64,000 nt of DNA. It comes from Pseudooctadecabacter jejudonensis (lineage in GTDB: Bacteria; Pseudomonadota; Alphaproteobacteria; Rhodobacterales; Rhodobacteraceae). The notes beneath the pieces were generated by a model that saw only the letters and a program-made list of their open reading frames with translations, did no database searches and was not told the DNA's origin. Made by a program: the position numbers and the translations under genes. Where the stretch lies: positions 310,001-374,000 of the forward strand of contig NZ_FWFT01000003.1 in the NCBI RefSeq assembly GCF_900172275.1. Direction: 5' to 3'. Each line of letters starts with the position of its first letter. Within the stretch, counting starts at the first letter, position 1. Shown here in pieces: positions 34,468 to 43,315 of this stretch.

Positions 34468-35151
34468 TTGGCCTCAAGGGATCCGCTTCGTCACATGACA
34501 CCACCGCAGCCTTTCAACGACACGCCACTGACCCTGCCGGAAGACGGTATGTTGGCCGAGGGCTATGGGCGACAGATTTACAACCATCCCTTTGATCCGT
34601 CTGTGGTGATCAAGATCGCAAAACTGCGCCCGGCATCAGACAGGGCGTTGCGGCTGCATTCCGCTTTGGGCTTTGGGCCCCGCGCCTTTGGGCCGTTGTG
34701 GAACAGCCAGGTTGAGGCGCGCGAATTGCTGCGGGCTGCGGGCCGCGTGGGACGTGTGGCCCGCTGTTGCGCGCAGTTTCGCGGGCTGGTGTCCACCAAC
34801 AAAGGCGTCGGTGCAATGTTTGACGCGGTCCGCGCGGCGGATGGCAGCCTCGCGCCGACGGCCCTAACCCACGCCCAAACCCACGGCCATGACCCCGCGA
34901 TGGAAGCCGCGATTGATGCCTTCTGGGCCGAGGTGAAAGACAACTGGATCGTCCTGTCAGACCGCGCCCTGCGCAATCAAGTGGTTGTCACAACCCAAAA
35001 TGGGTACAGGTTGGTGGCCGTCGACGGGATCGGGGAACGCACCTTCATTCCCATCAAATCCATGTCGCGCCGTCTTCACGCCAAAGCCTGTGACAGGTAT
35101 CACGCAAAGATGCAGGCGGCCTATCGCAAGGCGGCAAGGGGGGACGCATGA
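34468..35151 (+). CDS. YrbL-family kinase-like protein
   Basis: A 227-residue protein resembling the YrbL (PhoP network) family, a branch of the protein-kinase-like fold related to LPS kinases such as WaaP and KdkA. A candidate ATP-binding Lys is in SVVIKIAK, and SDRALRNQVVV lies where the catalytic loop would be. Within this locus a sugar-kinase role on a Kdo or nonulosonate unit is plausible but unproven. TTG at 34468 is chosen because GAGG stands exactly 7 nt before it; ATG at 34495 is the alternative. Confidence 0.75.
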   Translation: MASRDPLRHMTPPQPFNDTPLTLPEDGMLAEGYGRQIYNHPFDPSVVIKIAKLRPASDRALRLHSALGFGPRAFGPLWNSQVEARELLRAAGRVGRVARCCAQFRGLVSTNKGVGAMFDAVRAADGSLAPTALTHAQTHGHDPAMEAAIDAFWAEVKDNWIVLSDRALRNQVVVTTQNGYRLVAVDGIGERTFIPIKSMSRRLHAKACDRYHAKMQAAYRKAARGDA

Positions 35152-36272
35152 CACCCAAATCCATCCTTTTCGTCACCGGCACCCGTGCGGATTTTGGCAA
35201 GCTGGAACCGCTGGCGGTGGCTGCGCGCGATGCAGGCCACACCGTCAGTTTCTGGGTCACGGGCATGCATATGCTGGACCGCTACGGCCTGACCAAGATG
35301 GAGGTCGCGCGGACCACCGGCGTCACCGTTCACGAATACCTCAACCAGCGGCCCGGCGATCCGCAGGATCAGATTTTGGCCAAAACCGTGTTGGGCTTTT
35401 CCGATTTCGTGGCCGATGCGCGCCCCGATCTGGTGGTCATCCACGGCGACCGGATTGAGGCGCTGGCCTGTGCGTTGGTGGCCGCCACCAACTACATCCG
35501 CTCGGCCCATATCGAAGGTGGTGAGGTCTCGGGCACGATTGACGAGATTTTCCGCCACTGCAATTCCAAGCTGGCCAGCCACCATTTTGTGTCCTCTGAG
35601 GACGCCAAAGCCCGCGTGATGAAAATGGGGGAACCTGACGAGGCGATCCATGTCATCGGCTCACCCGAGCTTGATTTTCACGCCGCAGGCAGCGGTGTCA
35701 CCATGGAGGACGTCCGCGCGCGCTATGATCTGCCGCAGGGCGAATTCGGCATCGTTGTGTTCCACCCCGTCACGTCCGAAGCGGGCACCATGGGCCGGCA
35801 GGCGCGGGATCTGTTCGGGGCCTTGCAGGCCTCAGGCCGCATGTTCGTCGTGATCGCGCCCAACAATGATCCAGGGTCCGATGATATTTTCGCCGTGCTG
35901 AACGACCTGCCCGCCGATCAGTTCCGCATCCTGCCGTCGATGCGGTTCGCGCATTTTTCCGAATGTATGAAGAACGCCGCCGTGATGGTCGGCAATTCCA
36001 GTGCGGGCGTGCGCGAGGCGCCGTTTTTGGGCACGCCATCCCTTGATGTGGGCACGCGGCAAACCAACCGCGCCGATGCGCCCTCTCTGACGTCTGTTGC
36101 GGCCTCGGACGGGGCGGCGATTGGGGCGTTTTTGCAGGCCGAGTGGGGCAAACGCTACGACCGGCATGAGGAATTCGGCCACGGCGATGCCGCCGACCGT
36201 TTTGTCCAGATCGTCAGCGATGCGGCCTTCTGGGAAGGTGGGCTGCAAAAACGGTTCCATGACGCAAAGTAA
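35148..36272 (+). CDS. neuC: UDP-N-acetylglucosamine 2-epimerase (hydrolysing)
   Basis: Converts UDP-GlcNAc (or a dideoxy relative) to ManNAc and UDP, the first step of sialic-type sugar synthesis. The 374-residue product has VTGTRADFGKLEPL, VVIHGDRIEALACALVAA, HIEGGEVSGTIDEIFRH, the nucleotide site VGNSSAGVREAPFLGTPSLDVGTRQTNR and NeuC spacing. ATGA overlap with the preceding gene and 14-bp overlap with the following GT30 gene show a tight operon. Confidence 0.92.
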   Translation: MTPKSILFVTGTRADFGKLEPLAVAARDAGHTVSFWVTGMHMLDRYGLTKMEVARTTGVTVHEYLNQRPGDPQDQILAKTVLGFSDFVADARPDLVVIHGDRIEALACALVAATNYIRSAHIEGGEVSGTIDEIFRHCNSKLASHHFVSSEDAKARVMKMGEPDEAIHVIGSPELDFHAAGSGVTMEDVRARYDLPQGEFGIVVFHPVTSEAGTMGRQARDLFGALQASGRMFVVIAPNNDPGSDDIFAVLNDLPADQFRILPSMRFAHFSECMKNAAVMVGNSSAGVREAPFLGTPSLDVGTRQTNRADAPSLTSVAASDGAAIGAFLQAEWGKRYDRHEEFGHGDAADRFVQIVSDAAFWEGGLQKRFHDAK

Positions 36273-37539
36273 GCCCCGCCAGCGAGCCAAAATCGGGCCG
36301 ATGTTGCGGCTGGTTCTGGCCGCCGGATGGCTGTTGCAGCCCCTTGCAGGCCCACTGCTGCGCCGACGGCTGGCCCGCGGCAAGGAAGACCCTTTGCGGC
36401 TCTGCGAGAAGCTGGGGCAGCCACGTGCTGCGCGCCCCCACGGCCCCCTCATCTGGCTGCACGGCGTCGGCGTGGGGGAGGTCATGGCCCTGCGCGGCTT
36501 GATCGCATCCCTGTCTGACGCGCGGCCTGATCTACACTTTCTGGTCACATCTTCGGCGCGGTCTTCGGGCGATGTTTTTGCCGCCAATCTGCCCACTCGC
36601 ACGATCCATCACTACCTGCCCCTTGATTTGCCCCGCCCCGTGGCGCGGTTTCTGGACCACTGGCGCCCCGATCTGGCCATCTGGTCCGATCAAGAGGTCT
36701 GGCCCCGACTGGCGGCGACCTGCGCCAGGCGCGGCATTCACCAAGCTTATGTGGCTGCACGGATCACCGACGCCAGCGCCAAGGCCCGCGCGCGGTTCGG
36801 GCGCGCCTATGGCGATCTCTATGGCTTGATGGATGTGATTCACGCGCAAGACACCGGCACGGCTCAGCGGTTGGAGGGGTTGATGCAGGGGGGCGATGTT
36901 CACGTCTCCGGCTCGTTGAAGGCCGCTGCCGCCCCCTTGGCCGATGCGCCCGATCTGCGGGCCAAACTGCCGCAGGGCCGGCGCGTCTGGGTTGCGGCCC
37001 CTGCCCACCCTGCCGATGCGCGGATCGCGCTGGACACCCAACGTGGCTTGATGGGTGAAGGTGGCACAGACCTTTTGATCCTCGCCCCGCGGCGCATGGA
37101 AGACGCCGACGGCTTCGCCGCCCACTGCCGTGACATGGGCCTGACCGCCTGCCGTCGCAGCCGTGATGAATGGCCGGACGAGACCACCGCTGTCTTCATC
37201 GCTGACAGCTTTGGGGAATTGGGCGTCTGGTATCGCGCCGCCCGTGCGGCCCTGATCGGCGGCACGTTTGACGCCACCGAAGGCCACAACCCGTGGGAGG
37301 CCGTGGCCCTTGGCTGTGCCATCTTCCACGGCCCCCGCACGGCCAATTTTGCGACAGATTACAAGATGTTGGACAATGCCGGTGCGGCCCTACAGGTGAC
37401 AAACCCGAAAGATCTGATCACCGCCCTGCAGACCTCTGATGTGTCACAACAGGCGGATCGCGCGGCCTCAATACGGACGCAGGCCGCAACCGGATTGCAG
37501 CAGATCACTGACGATCTGCTGCGCCTTCTGGCACGCTAA
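36259..37539 (+). CDS. WaaA-like glycosyltransferase (GT30 paralogue)
   Basis: A 426-residue second member of the Kdo-transferase family. It has an N-terminal hydrophobic helix (about 16-34), the catalytic Glu74 in HGVGVGE, a divergent SDQEVWPRL motif where WaaA has METELWP, and the C-terminal GGTFDATEGHNPWEAVALGCAIFHGP nucleotide-sugar segment. It starts inside neuC and ends convergent with an oxidoreductase. Since Kdo and sialic-type sugars are both CMP-activated ulosonic acids, transfer of the locus's own nonulosonate is a reasonable inference; an extra Kdo transferase is the alternative. Confidence 0.85.
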   Translation: MTQSKPRQRAKIGPMLRLVLAAGWLLQPLAGPLLRRRLARGKEDPLRLCEKLGQPRAARPHGPLIWLHGVGVGEVMALRGLIASLSDARPDLHFLVTSSARSSGDVFAANLPTRTIHHYLPLDLPRPVARFLDHWRPDLAIWSDQEVWPRLAATCARRGIHQAYVAARITDASAKARARFGRAYGDLYGLMDVIHAQDTGTAQRLEGLMQGGDVHVSGSLKAAAAPLADAPDLRAKLPQGRRVWVAAPAHPADARIALDTQRGLMGEGGTDLLILAPRRMEDADGFAAHCRDMGLTACRRSRDEWPDETTAVFIADSFGELGVWYRAARAALIGGTFDATEGHNPWEAVALGCAIFHGPRTANFATDYKMLDNAGAALQVTNPKDLITALQTSDVSQQADRAASIRTQAATGLQQITDDLLRLLAR

Positions 37540-38462
37540 AACGACATCTGGGCGGTGCCCGCAAACTGCCGTTTGCCCCATGCCTCCGCGATCAAATCAC
37601 TTGAGGCGCGCATGTCGGACAACCGGGGCGCCAGCGGCTGCAACGGCGCCTCCGCATCCTCAATCAACGCCAGCCAATCGCGGGTGATGGCGCGAAACAT
37701 GTCGTTGCGGTCATAGGGATAGGGTGTCGTCTCAGCCGTCCCGCTGTCCACCGTCAAGGTCGCGGCCAGCAAATCCAGCGACCGCGCAGCGCGGGTGCCA
37801 TTCACCTCCGCCCGGCGCAAAGACACCGGCGACAGATAATCCATCGCCACCGTGCCCGCGACGCGACCGCCCGACAGGGCGATGCGGCTGGCGAAATCCA
37901 CGCCCACAAAATCGGCGTGGCCCACGCTGGTCACGTGATCGACCGTCAGATCCGGAAACAGCGCCTTGGCCATGTCCACCTCATGGCACAAATCCAGCAG
38001 CACCCCGCCGCCCTCGGCCCGGGCGGCATAGGACTTGGGGAACGACCAATCTTGCCGCCACTGACGCACATCATGGCCGATCTCAAACGTGAACCCGTAG
38101 ACATCCGACAAATCCTGCGCGGCCAAGGCCTGCACCACCGGATGATAGCGCGCCATGAACCCCAACATGGACCGCTGCGCCAGATCACCCAAAGTGTCGT
38201 AAATGTCAGCCACACCGGCGCGGGTCCAATGTAGTGGTTTTTCAATGTAGACCGGTACGGCCATCCCTGCGGCCATACGCACCAGTTCCAGCCGGACTTC
38301 GGTGGCGGTGGCGATCACGATCCCTTTGATATCGCTGCGCGTCTCAAAGGACCCGCGATCAAAATCCCGCCAGGCAATCCCCTCAACATCCGCACCGAGG
38401 TCTTGCAGATTTCCAACATGCCGCCGCCCGATGGACCCCTGCCCGATGACGGCAATCACCAC
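37536..38462 (-). CDS. Gfo/Idh/MocA-family oxidoreductase
   Basis: A 308-residue NAD(P)-dependent sugar oxidoreductase. Rossmann motif VIGQGSIGRRHVGNL is at the N terminus and the EKP motif (VYIEKPLHW) with the catalytic Lys follows the fold. GGGVLLDLCHEVDMA contains the usual active-site His/Asp region. Probably acts on an activated surface sugar. It overlaps the SDR start by 7 bp and the GT30 stop by 4 bp. Confidence 0.88.
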   Translation of the reverse strand: MVIAVIGQGSIGRRHVGNLQDLGADVEGIAWRDFDRGSFETRSDIKGIVIATATEVRLELVRMAAGMAVPVYIEKPLHWTRAGVADIYDTLGDLAQRSMLGFMARYHPVVQALAAQDLSDVYGFTFEIGHDVRQWRQDWSFPKSYAARAEGGGVLLDLCHEVDMAKALFPDLTVDHVTSVGHADFVGVDFASRIALSGGRVAGTVAMDYLSPVSLRRAEVNGTRAARSLDLLAATLTVDSGTAETTPYPYDRNDMFRAITRDWLALIEDAEAPLQPLAPRLSDMRASSDLIAEAWGKRQFAGTAQMSF

Positions 38463-39244
38463 GCGGAAAAGCCCCCGTCAACGTTGATCATCTGGCCCGT
38501 GATATAGCCCGACTGGGCGGAAGCGAGGAACAACATCGCGTCCGCAATCTCGTCGGGTTCGCACATCCGGCCTGCCATGATCAGCTCCCCCACGCGGGCC
38601 TGAAACTCCTCCGAATGGCCGTTGAACACGGCCCCCGGTGCGATGGTGTTGACCGTCGCCCGCCGCTTGGCCCAATAGCCCGCCAGCCAGACGGTCAGCC
38701 CGTGGATGCCGGCCTTGGTCACGCCATAAGCGCTGAAATTCTTGAACGGCATGCCGTCGTAAATCGGATGATGGGCGCCGTTGAGCGCGTACATGGACGC
38801 CACGTTGATCAGCGTGCTGGGGCGTTTGCCGACGATGTCACGATCCATCTGGCGGGCGACCATAAACGCCCCCGTCAGGTTGGTTCGCATGGTTTTTTCC
38901 CAATCGTCCACGGTGGTGTCGGCAAAGTCGGGGAAGGTGCCGCCCGCGCCCATCAGCATCTCACCAGTGATGGCGGCGTTGTTCAACACAACATCCACCA
39001 CATGCCCGTCGCCTTCGACCTGTTTAAAGATCTCCACGACCTCCTCTTCCACCGAAACGTTGAGAGGATAGATGGCGAAATCGGGGTTGTCGCCATGGGC
39101 CTCCACCAGCCCGTCATAGCGGTGGCCTGGCAGGTCTGTGGCCACAACGCGCGCCCCTTGGGCCAACATGCGGCGCACATAGGTGCTGCCCAACACGCCG
39201 CCTGATCCGGTGATAAAGACCGTGCGGCCCTCAAGCTGTCCCAT
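38456..39244 (-). CDS. Short-chain dehydrogenase/reductase
   Basis: A 262-residue classical SDR: cofactor loop TGSGGVLGSTYV, NNAA in VLNNAAITG, catalytic Ser in INVASMYA, and the Y-x-x-x-K pair in SAYGVTKAG. Position beside a CMP-sugar synthetase recalls PtmA, which accompanies PtmB in legionaminic-acid loci of Campylobacter. Overlaps of 7 and 14 bp with both neighbours indicate cotranscription. Confidence 0.9.
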   Translation of the reverse strand: MGQLEGRTVFITGSGGVLGSTYVRRMLAQGARVVATDLPGHRYDGLVEAHGDNPDFAIYPLNVSVEEEVVEIFKQVEGDGHVVDVVLNNAAITGEMLMGAGGTFPDFADTTVDDWEKTMRTNLTGAFMVARQMDRDIVGKRPSTLINVASMYALNGAHHPIYDGMPFKNFSAYGVTKAGIHGLTVWLAGYWAKRRATVNTIAPGAVFNGHSEEFQARVGELIMAGRMCEPDEIADAMLFLASAQSGYITGQMINVDGGFSAW

Positions 39245-39932
39245 TGATCCGATCCTTCATCAAAAATTCCACAATCTTCCAATCCAGCGGGTCGTCCACA
39301 TCCATGCACCGTTCTGCTGGCATCACGAACGGAATGACCCGCCCGTCATAAATCGTCTGCGCGGACCGCAAATAGGCGGGGTCCAGCACATAGGTCGACG
39401 CCGCATGTTCATAGACCACCGGCGCATTCTGCCGCGCCCAAACGCCACCGGGCAGAGGTTTGGAGACACGTAGCGCGCCCGTCGGGTCCGGCTCGACCAT
39501 GTTGAAATAGGGATTCTTGCCCGCGTGACAGCACGACATGACCATGTCGGGGGCCTCCTTTTCGAACAGATCCAACGCGCCGTCGATGTCTTCGGCCAAC
39601 CGCAAGGGCGACGTGCAATCAAGATCCACAAACGCGCGGGACGCCCCTACGATGGCCTCTGCCGCGTCCAACGCGTGCTGCCACACGCCCCACTTGGGCG
39701 CGTCATCCGTGGCCAGATGCGCAGGCCGCAGGCCGATGTCCAGCGCCCCCTTGGCCACAGCGTGATCGTACATTTCCTCGCTGTCGGTGCTGACCACCAC
39801 CGCACCCACGCGGCCGCTCTCCAAGAGCTGGTCCAACGACCAGTCAATCAACGGCTTGCCGCACATGTCGCGGAAATTCTTACCCACGACTCCCTTGCTG
39901 CCCTTGCGCGCCCCGATGTGCCCGATGATCAT
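39231..39932 (-). CDS. neuA: CMP-nonulosonate synthetase (cytidylyltransferase)
   Basis: Activates a sialic-type sugar with CTP. The 233-residue product begins MIIGHIGARKGSKGVVGKN, the conserved CTP-binding P-loop of NeuA/PtmB/KdsB-type enzymes, followed by STDSEEM and FVDLDCTSPLR. It lacks any C-terminal extension. The ATG at 39932 forms an ATGA overlap with the phosphatase stop; a GTG three codons upstream is less likely. The closest role is NeuA or PtmB. Confidence 0.9.
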   Translation of the reverse strand: MIIGHIGARKGSKGVVGKNFRDMCGKPLIDWSLDQLLESGRVGAVVVSTDSEEMYDHAVAKGALDIGLRPAHLATDDAPKWGVWQHALDAAEAIVGASRAFVDLDCTSPLRLAEDIDGALDLFEKEAPDMVMSCCHAGKNPYFNMVEPDPTGALRVSKPLPGGVWARQNAPVVYEHAASTYVLDPAYLRSAQTIYDGRVIPFVMPAERCMDVDDPLDWKIVEFLMKDRINGTA

Positions 39933-40591
39933 GTCGCCCACCTTCCCGCGCCCGCGCGCCAGTCGTCAAAATCCGCTTTGATGTCGGCCGGATCGTACAC
40001 CGTTTCCAACCAGTCCCGAAAGCCCTGACCGCGTGGCGCCGCATCCCGCAGATAGACCCGAAAGATGTGGTCCAGCACACCGGCGCGGGTGCGCTGCAGA
40101 TGCGCCCAGCGCAGGCCCAACTGCGTGCGCGCCGCCTCGGCCACATCCACACCCTCGATCAGGATCAGATAAAGCGCCGCAATCAGCCCCGTCCGGTCCG
40201 CACCCGATTTGCAGTGAAACATCACAGGCTTGGGCGCCGCCGCGATCCCGTCGACGATCCGCAACATCGCCGCCGCAGGGGAGGGCCTGCGTGCCGTAAT
40301 CCCCGTCAACGTCTCAAACCCCAACCCCAGATCCGCACAGGCCTGCGCCTCCAGCACGTTGAAACTCTTGGCGCCCCCGCCCCGCAAAGACACCACATGC
40401 CGGACCCCACGCCGCGCCATGCGCCGCAACCGCCCACGCGACGGCTGATTGGACCGCCAGACCCCTGGCGCAATCTCGTCCGTATTCCACCAAACCGTGC
40501 GGATTAGGTGATGATCCTTCAGGTAAAAATGCAACCACGCCCGCATGCGCCCCCAAGGGGTGTTCAAATGATGGGGCCGCCGCGTGCTCAT
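39929..40591 (-). CDS. Dual-specificity-type protein phosphatase
   Basis: A 220-residue Cys-based phosphatase with the P-loop HCKSGADRTG (Cys127, Arg133) and an upstream segment VWRSNQPSRGRLRRMARRGVRHVVSLRG typical of tyrosine/dual-specificity phosphatases of the Siw14/DUF442 kind. It heads the minus-strand sugar operon, directly coupled to the CMP-sugar synthetase, so a sugar-phosphate or regulatory phosphatase role is possible. Copy d of the dispersed repeat lies 43 nt upstream. Confidence 0.85.
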   Translation of the reverse strand: MSTRRPHHLNTPWGRMRAWLHFYLKDHHLIRTVWWNTDEIAPGVWRSNQPSRGRLRRMARRGVRHVVSLRGGGAKSFNVLEAQACADLGLGFETLTGITARRPSPAAAMLRIVDGIAAAPKPVMFHCKSGADRTGLIAALYLILIEGVDVAEAARTQLGLRWAHLQRTRAGVLDHIFRVYLRDAAPRGQGFRDWLETVYDPADIKADFDDWRAGAGRWAT

Positions 40592-40633
40592 ATCCTGCCA
40601 ATACCGCGCTCGCAGGGGTGAAACAACGTCCCT

Positions 40634-40656
40634 CCTTCATCTGGCCCAAAAAACTC
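40634..40656 (-). repeat. Dispersed GGTCAGATGAAG repeat, copy d
   Basis: The minus strand reads GAGTTTTTTGGG then CCAGATGAAGG, one mismatch from copy c. It lies 43 nt upstream of the phosphatase start in the same orientation. Confidence 0.7.
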
Positions 40657-40720
40657 CCGCCGGAGGCACCCCCCCGCGCAGCCCTTCCCGCCGCCTCAAT
40701 TACCCGCTACATGCAGCCCC

Positions 40721-42115
40721 ATGTCCCAGAACCCACCCAGCCTTCGCCCCGACTTAGCCAACGCGCGCATCACCACGCCCGACGACCGCCGCTCCGGCCA
40801 GCCCACCATTGGTATGGTGTCTCTCGGCTGCCCCAAGGCGCTGGTGGACAGCGAACGCATCCTGACGCGCCTGCGCGCCGAAGGCTACGCGATCTCCCCC
40901 GATTACACCGGGGCCGAGGCCGTGATCGTCAACACCTGCGGCTTTCTGGACAGCGCCAAGGCGGAATCCCTTGATGCCATCGGGGAGGCGCTGGTGGAAA
41001 ACGGCAAGGTCATTGTCACCGGCTGTCTGGGCGCGGAACCTGACTATATCCGCGACCATCACCCCAACATCCTCGCCGTCACAGGGCCACACCAATACGA
41101 ACAGGTCCTCGATGCCGTTCACGCGGCCGTGCCCCCCAGCCCCGACCCGTTCATTGATCTGTTGCCCGCGCAAAACGTCTCGCTCACCCCGCGCCACTAC
41201 AGCTATCTGAAGATCTCCGAGGGCTGTAACCACACCTGCAAGTTCTGCATCATCCCAGACATGCGCGGCAAACTGGCCTCTCGCCCCCACAGGGCCGTGA
41301 TGCGCGAGGCTGAAAAGCTGGTGGAAAATGGCGTGCGCGAGTTGCTGGTGATCAGCCAGGACACCTCCGCCTTTGGCACAGATTGGGACCGCGAGGTGCG
41401 GCGCGGATTGACCGAGCAGCCCATTACCACGCTCGCCCGCGATCTGGGGTCTTTGGGCGCCTGGATCCGCCTGCACTACGTCTACCCCTACCCCCATGTG
41501 CGCGAAATGATCCCGCTGATGGCGGACCCTGCGTCCGGTGTGCTGCCCTATCTCGATATCCCGTTCCAGCACGCCCACCCCGACACCCTCAAACGCATGG
41601 CGCGGCCTGCGGCGGCTGAACGCACCCTCGACCGCATCACCGAATGGCGCGACATCTGCCCCGACATCACCCTGCGCTCGACCTTCATCGTGGGCTACCC
41701 CGGTGAAACCGAGGCGGAGTTCCAGCACCTCCTCGATTGGATGGATGAGGCGCAATTGGACCGCGTGGGCTGTTTTCAATACGAAAACGTCGCCGGCGCA
41801 CGCTCAAACGCCCTGCCGGATCATGTGCCGCCGGAGGTCAAACAGGACCGCTGGGACCGATTCATGGAAAAAGCCCAAGCCATCTCCGAAGCCAAGCTGG
41901 CCGCGAAGGTGGGCCAAACCCTGGACGTCATCATCGACGACATCGACGCAGACGGCATCGCCACCTGCCGCACAATGGCCGACGCACCAGAGATCGACGG
42001 GAACCTGTTTATCGATGAGGGGACGGACGGGCTGTCCGTGGGGGAAGTCGTGACCGTTGAGGTAGACGAGGCCGGGGAGTATGATTTGTGGGGATGCTTG
42101 GCGTATAGGAATTGA
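40721..42115 (+). CDS. rimO: Ribosomal protein S12 methylthiotransferase RimO
   Basis: Radical SAM enzyme that methylthiolates Asp88 of ribosomal protein S12. The 464-residue product has an N-terminal UPF0004 domain with cluster cysteines 37, 73 and 102, the radical SAM CxxxCxxC at 169-176 (CNHTCKFC) and a C-terminal TRAM domain. [15 protein letters not shown] separates RimO from MiaB. The stop codon lies inside a 10-bp stem. Confidence 0.96.
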   Translation: MSQNPPSLRPDLANARITTPDDRRSGQPTIGMVSLGCPKALVDSERILTRLRAEGYAISPDYTGAEAVIVNTCGFLDSAKAESLDAIGEALVENGKVIVTGCLGAEPDYIRDHHPNILAVTGPHQYEQVLDAVHAAVPPSPDPFIDLLPAQNVSLTPRHYSYLKISEGCNHTCKFCIIPDMRGKLASRPHRAVMREAEKLVENGVRELLVISQDTSAFGTDWDREVRRGLTEQPITTLARDLGSLGAWIRLHYVYPYPHVREMIPLMADPASGVLPYLDIPFQHAHPDTLKRMARPAAAERTLDRITEWRDICPDITLRSTFIVGYPGETEAEFQHLLDWMDEAQLDRVGCFQYENVAGARSNALPDHVPPEVKQDRWDRFMEKAQAISEAKLAAKVGQTLDVIIDDIDADGIATCRTMADAPEIDGNLFIDEGTDGLSVGEVVTVEVDEAGEYDLWGCLAYRN

Positions 42116-42191
42116 TCCGGGGGATCAATTCAGCCCAGCATGGTCGGAGACCCTGAAAGCGCGAAATAGAAAACGTCCAGTGGACGTTTTC
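42109..42191 (+). repeat. Double-hairpin element over the rimO stop
   Basis: GAATTGATCC-GGG-GGATCAATTC (42109-42131) includes the rimO stop. ATGGTCGGAGACCC (42140-42153) also occurs at 32118-32131. GAAAACGTCCA-G-TGGACGTTTTC (42169-42191) has 11-bp perfect arms with the CCAGTGG core, followed by AACGGGCGGCGCC. Together they can terminate rimO; the same arrangement follows carB. AT-rich sequence begins just beyond. Confidence 0.75.
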
Positions 42192-42318
42192 CCGGATCAA
42201 CGGGCGGCGCCGCTGCGCGTTTTGGCTTCGATTTCAGAGTGACTTAACAATCCCGAATCTACCGGCCAGCTCGCATGGCATTGCTGAGACCAACGGCCAA
42301 GTGCATTTTAGCCGATGA

Positions 42319-42942
42319 TCACGCTGATCCTCTATTTTCAAAAAACTCAAGTATCTGTTTTAGCTCTGGCTCAGCCTTTTTCTCTGCGTATTTCCAAAGT
42401 CCGTTCGGCACCAATGGATGATGTTTCGCAATCGAATTATAGGTACGGTTTAATGCATGGACCGCCTCAGGGTGTATCGCGATCCGCACCGAGTATCTTT
42501 CGATTTTGCGTCTAAGGTTCGCAAATTCAATTGCAGCTTGTTTATGCCGTGCCGCCCTATTGGGATACTGACTGATGTACTGATAAGTGGATGATAAGAC
42601 GACAGAAAGAGCGACGAATGGAAGACAGGCGTCAGCAACACTTGTAAGTGTCCACGCAGATTGGGCATCTCTCGTTATAGATCCATCGGGCGCTAGACTG
42701 TGCGTGAACATCGATTGAAACTCTGGCGATGCGGAAAAAAACAAGACAATAATCGCTGCAAAAATATTGAACACCGACAGCAGCTTTTCCCGCCTTTCAT
42801 ATTTCATAGACGCGTTGAAGTGCGCAACGGAACCTCTCAGCAGCCGCTGGGACCAAATGCGTAGCAATTCGAGCGTGCGTTCAGCTGAAGCCTCTTCAGT
42901 ATTGAGCTGTAAGAGCAGTCCTTGATCATATTTTCCAGCCAT
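42319..42942 (-). CDS. SLATT-domain two-helix membrane protein
   Basis: A 207-residue protein with two membrane helices (about 55-72 and 100-120) and a following basic helix RAARHKQAAIEFANLRRKIE (129-148), the layout of SLATT domains. SLATT proteins are proposed pore-forming effectors in nucleotide-signalling and other defence systems. Here no nucleotidyltransferase or sensor gene is adjacent. It is AT-rich with ATA, TTA and AGA codons unlike rimO and dgkA on either side, and lies beyond the rimO double hairpin, suggesting horizontal insertion. Confidence 0.72.
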   Translation of the reverse strand: MAGKYDQGLLLQLNTEEASAERTLELLRIWSQRLLRGSVAHFNASMKYERREKLLSVFNIFAAIIVLFFSASPEFQSMFTHSLAPDGSITRDAQSAWTLTSVADACLPFVALSVVLSSTYQYISQYPNRAARHKQAAIEFANLRRKIERYSVRIAIHPEAVHALNRTYNSIAKHHPLVPNGLWKYAEKKAEPELKQILEFFENRGSA

Positions 42943-43083
42943 TTCCGCCCCCGCTTTTCAGTCGTGAAGCAGCTTGTCATCCTTGAACAGGATGGCGCAA
43001 GGCAAGATTTGGAAATGAGCAGCGACCCATCACTTGGATTGTCGCGCAATTTCCAGAAGTCTATTATGTAAAATAATTCACAC

Positions 43084-43248
43084 TCACCGCCCCAACTCAT
43101 CATCCATCCGCGCGAGAAACGCGTCCAGTTTGCGCACCATGTCGCGTGGGGGCGGGGTGTCGACGACGGACAGGTTGGGGGCATCGCCAAGCGTTGCATC
43201 TTGCATTGGCACAGCGTCGGGGCGGGGTTTGGGTTGGGCAGCAGACAT
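43084..43248 (-). CDS. Predicted 54-residue protein
   Basis: A short ORF begins MSAAQPKPRPDAVP and ends VRKLDAFLARMDDELGR, an amphipathic helix. Third codon positions are GC-rich like the core genes, unlike the adjacent AT-rich island. No strong ribosome site is visible; ATG at 43206 is another possible start. It lies between the SLATT gene and dgkA. Family unknown. Confidence 0.42.
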   Translation of the reverse strand: MSAAQPKPRPDAVPMQDATLGDAPNLSVVDTPPPRDMVRKLDAFLARMDDELGR

Positions 43249-43315
43249 GTCCTATATCTATCGCAACCGCCCCCAGTCCGCAGGGGGAAAGCCGATCACA
43301 ATTCCCCAAGCGACG

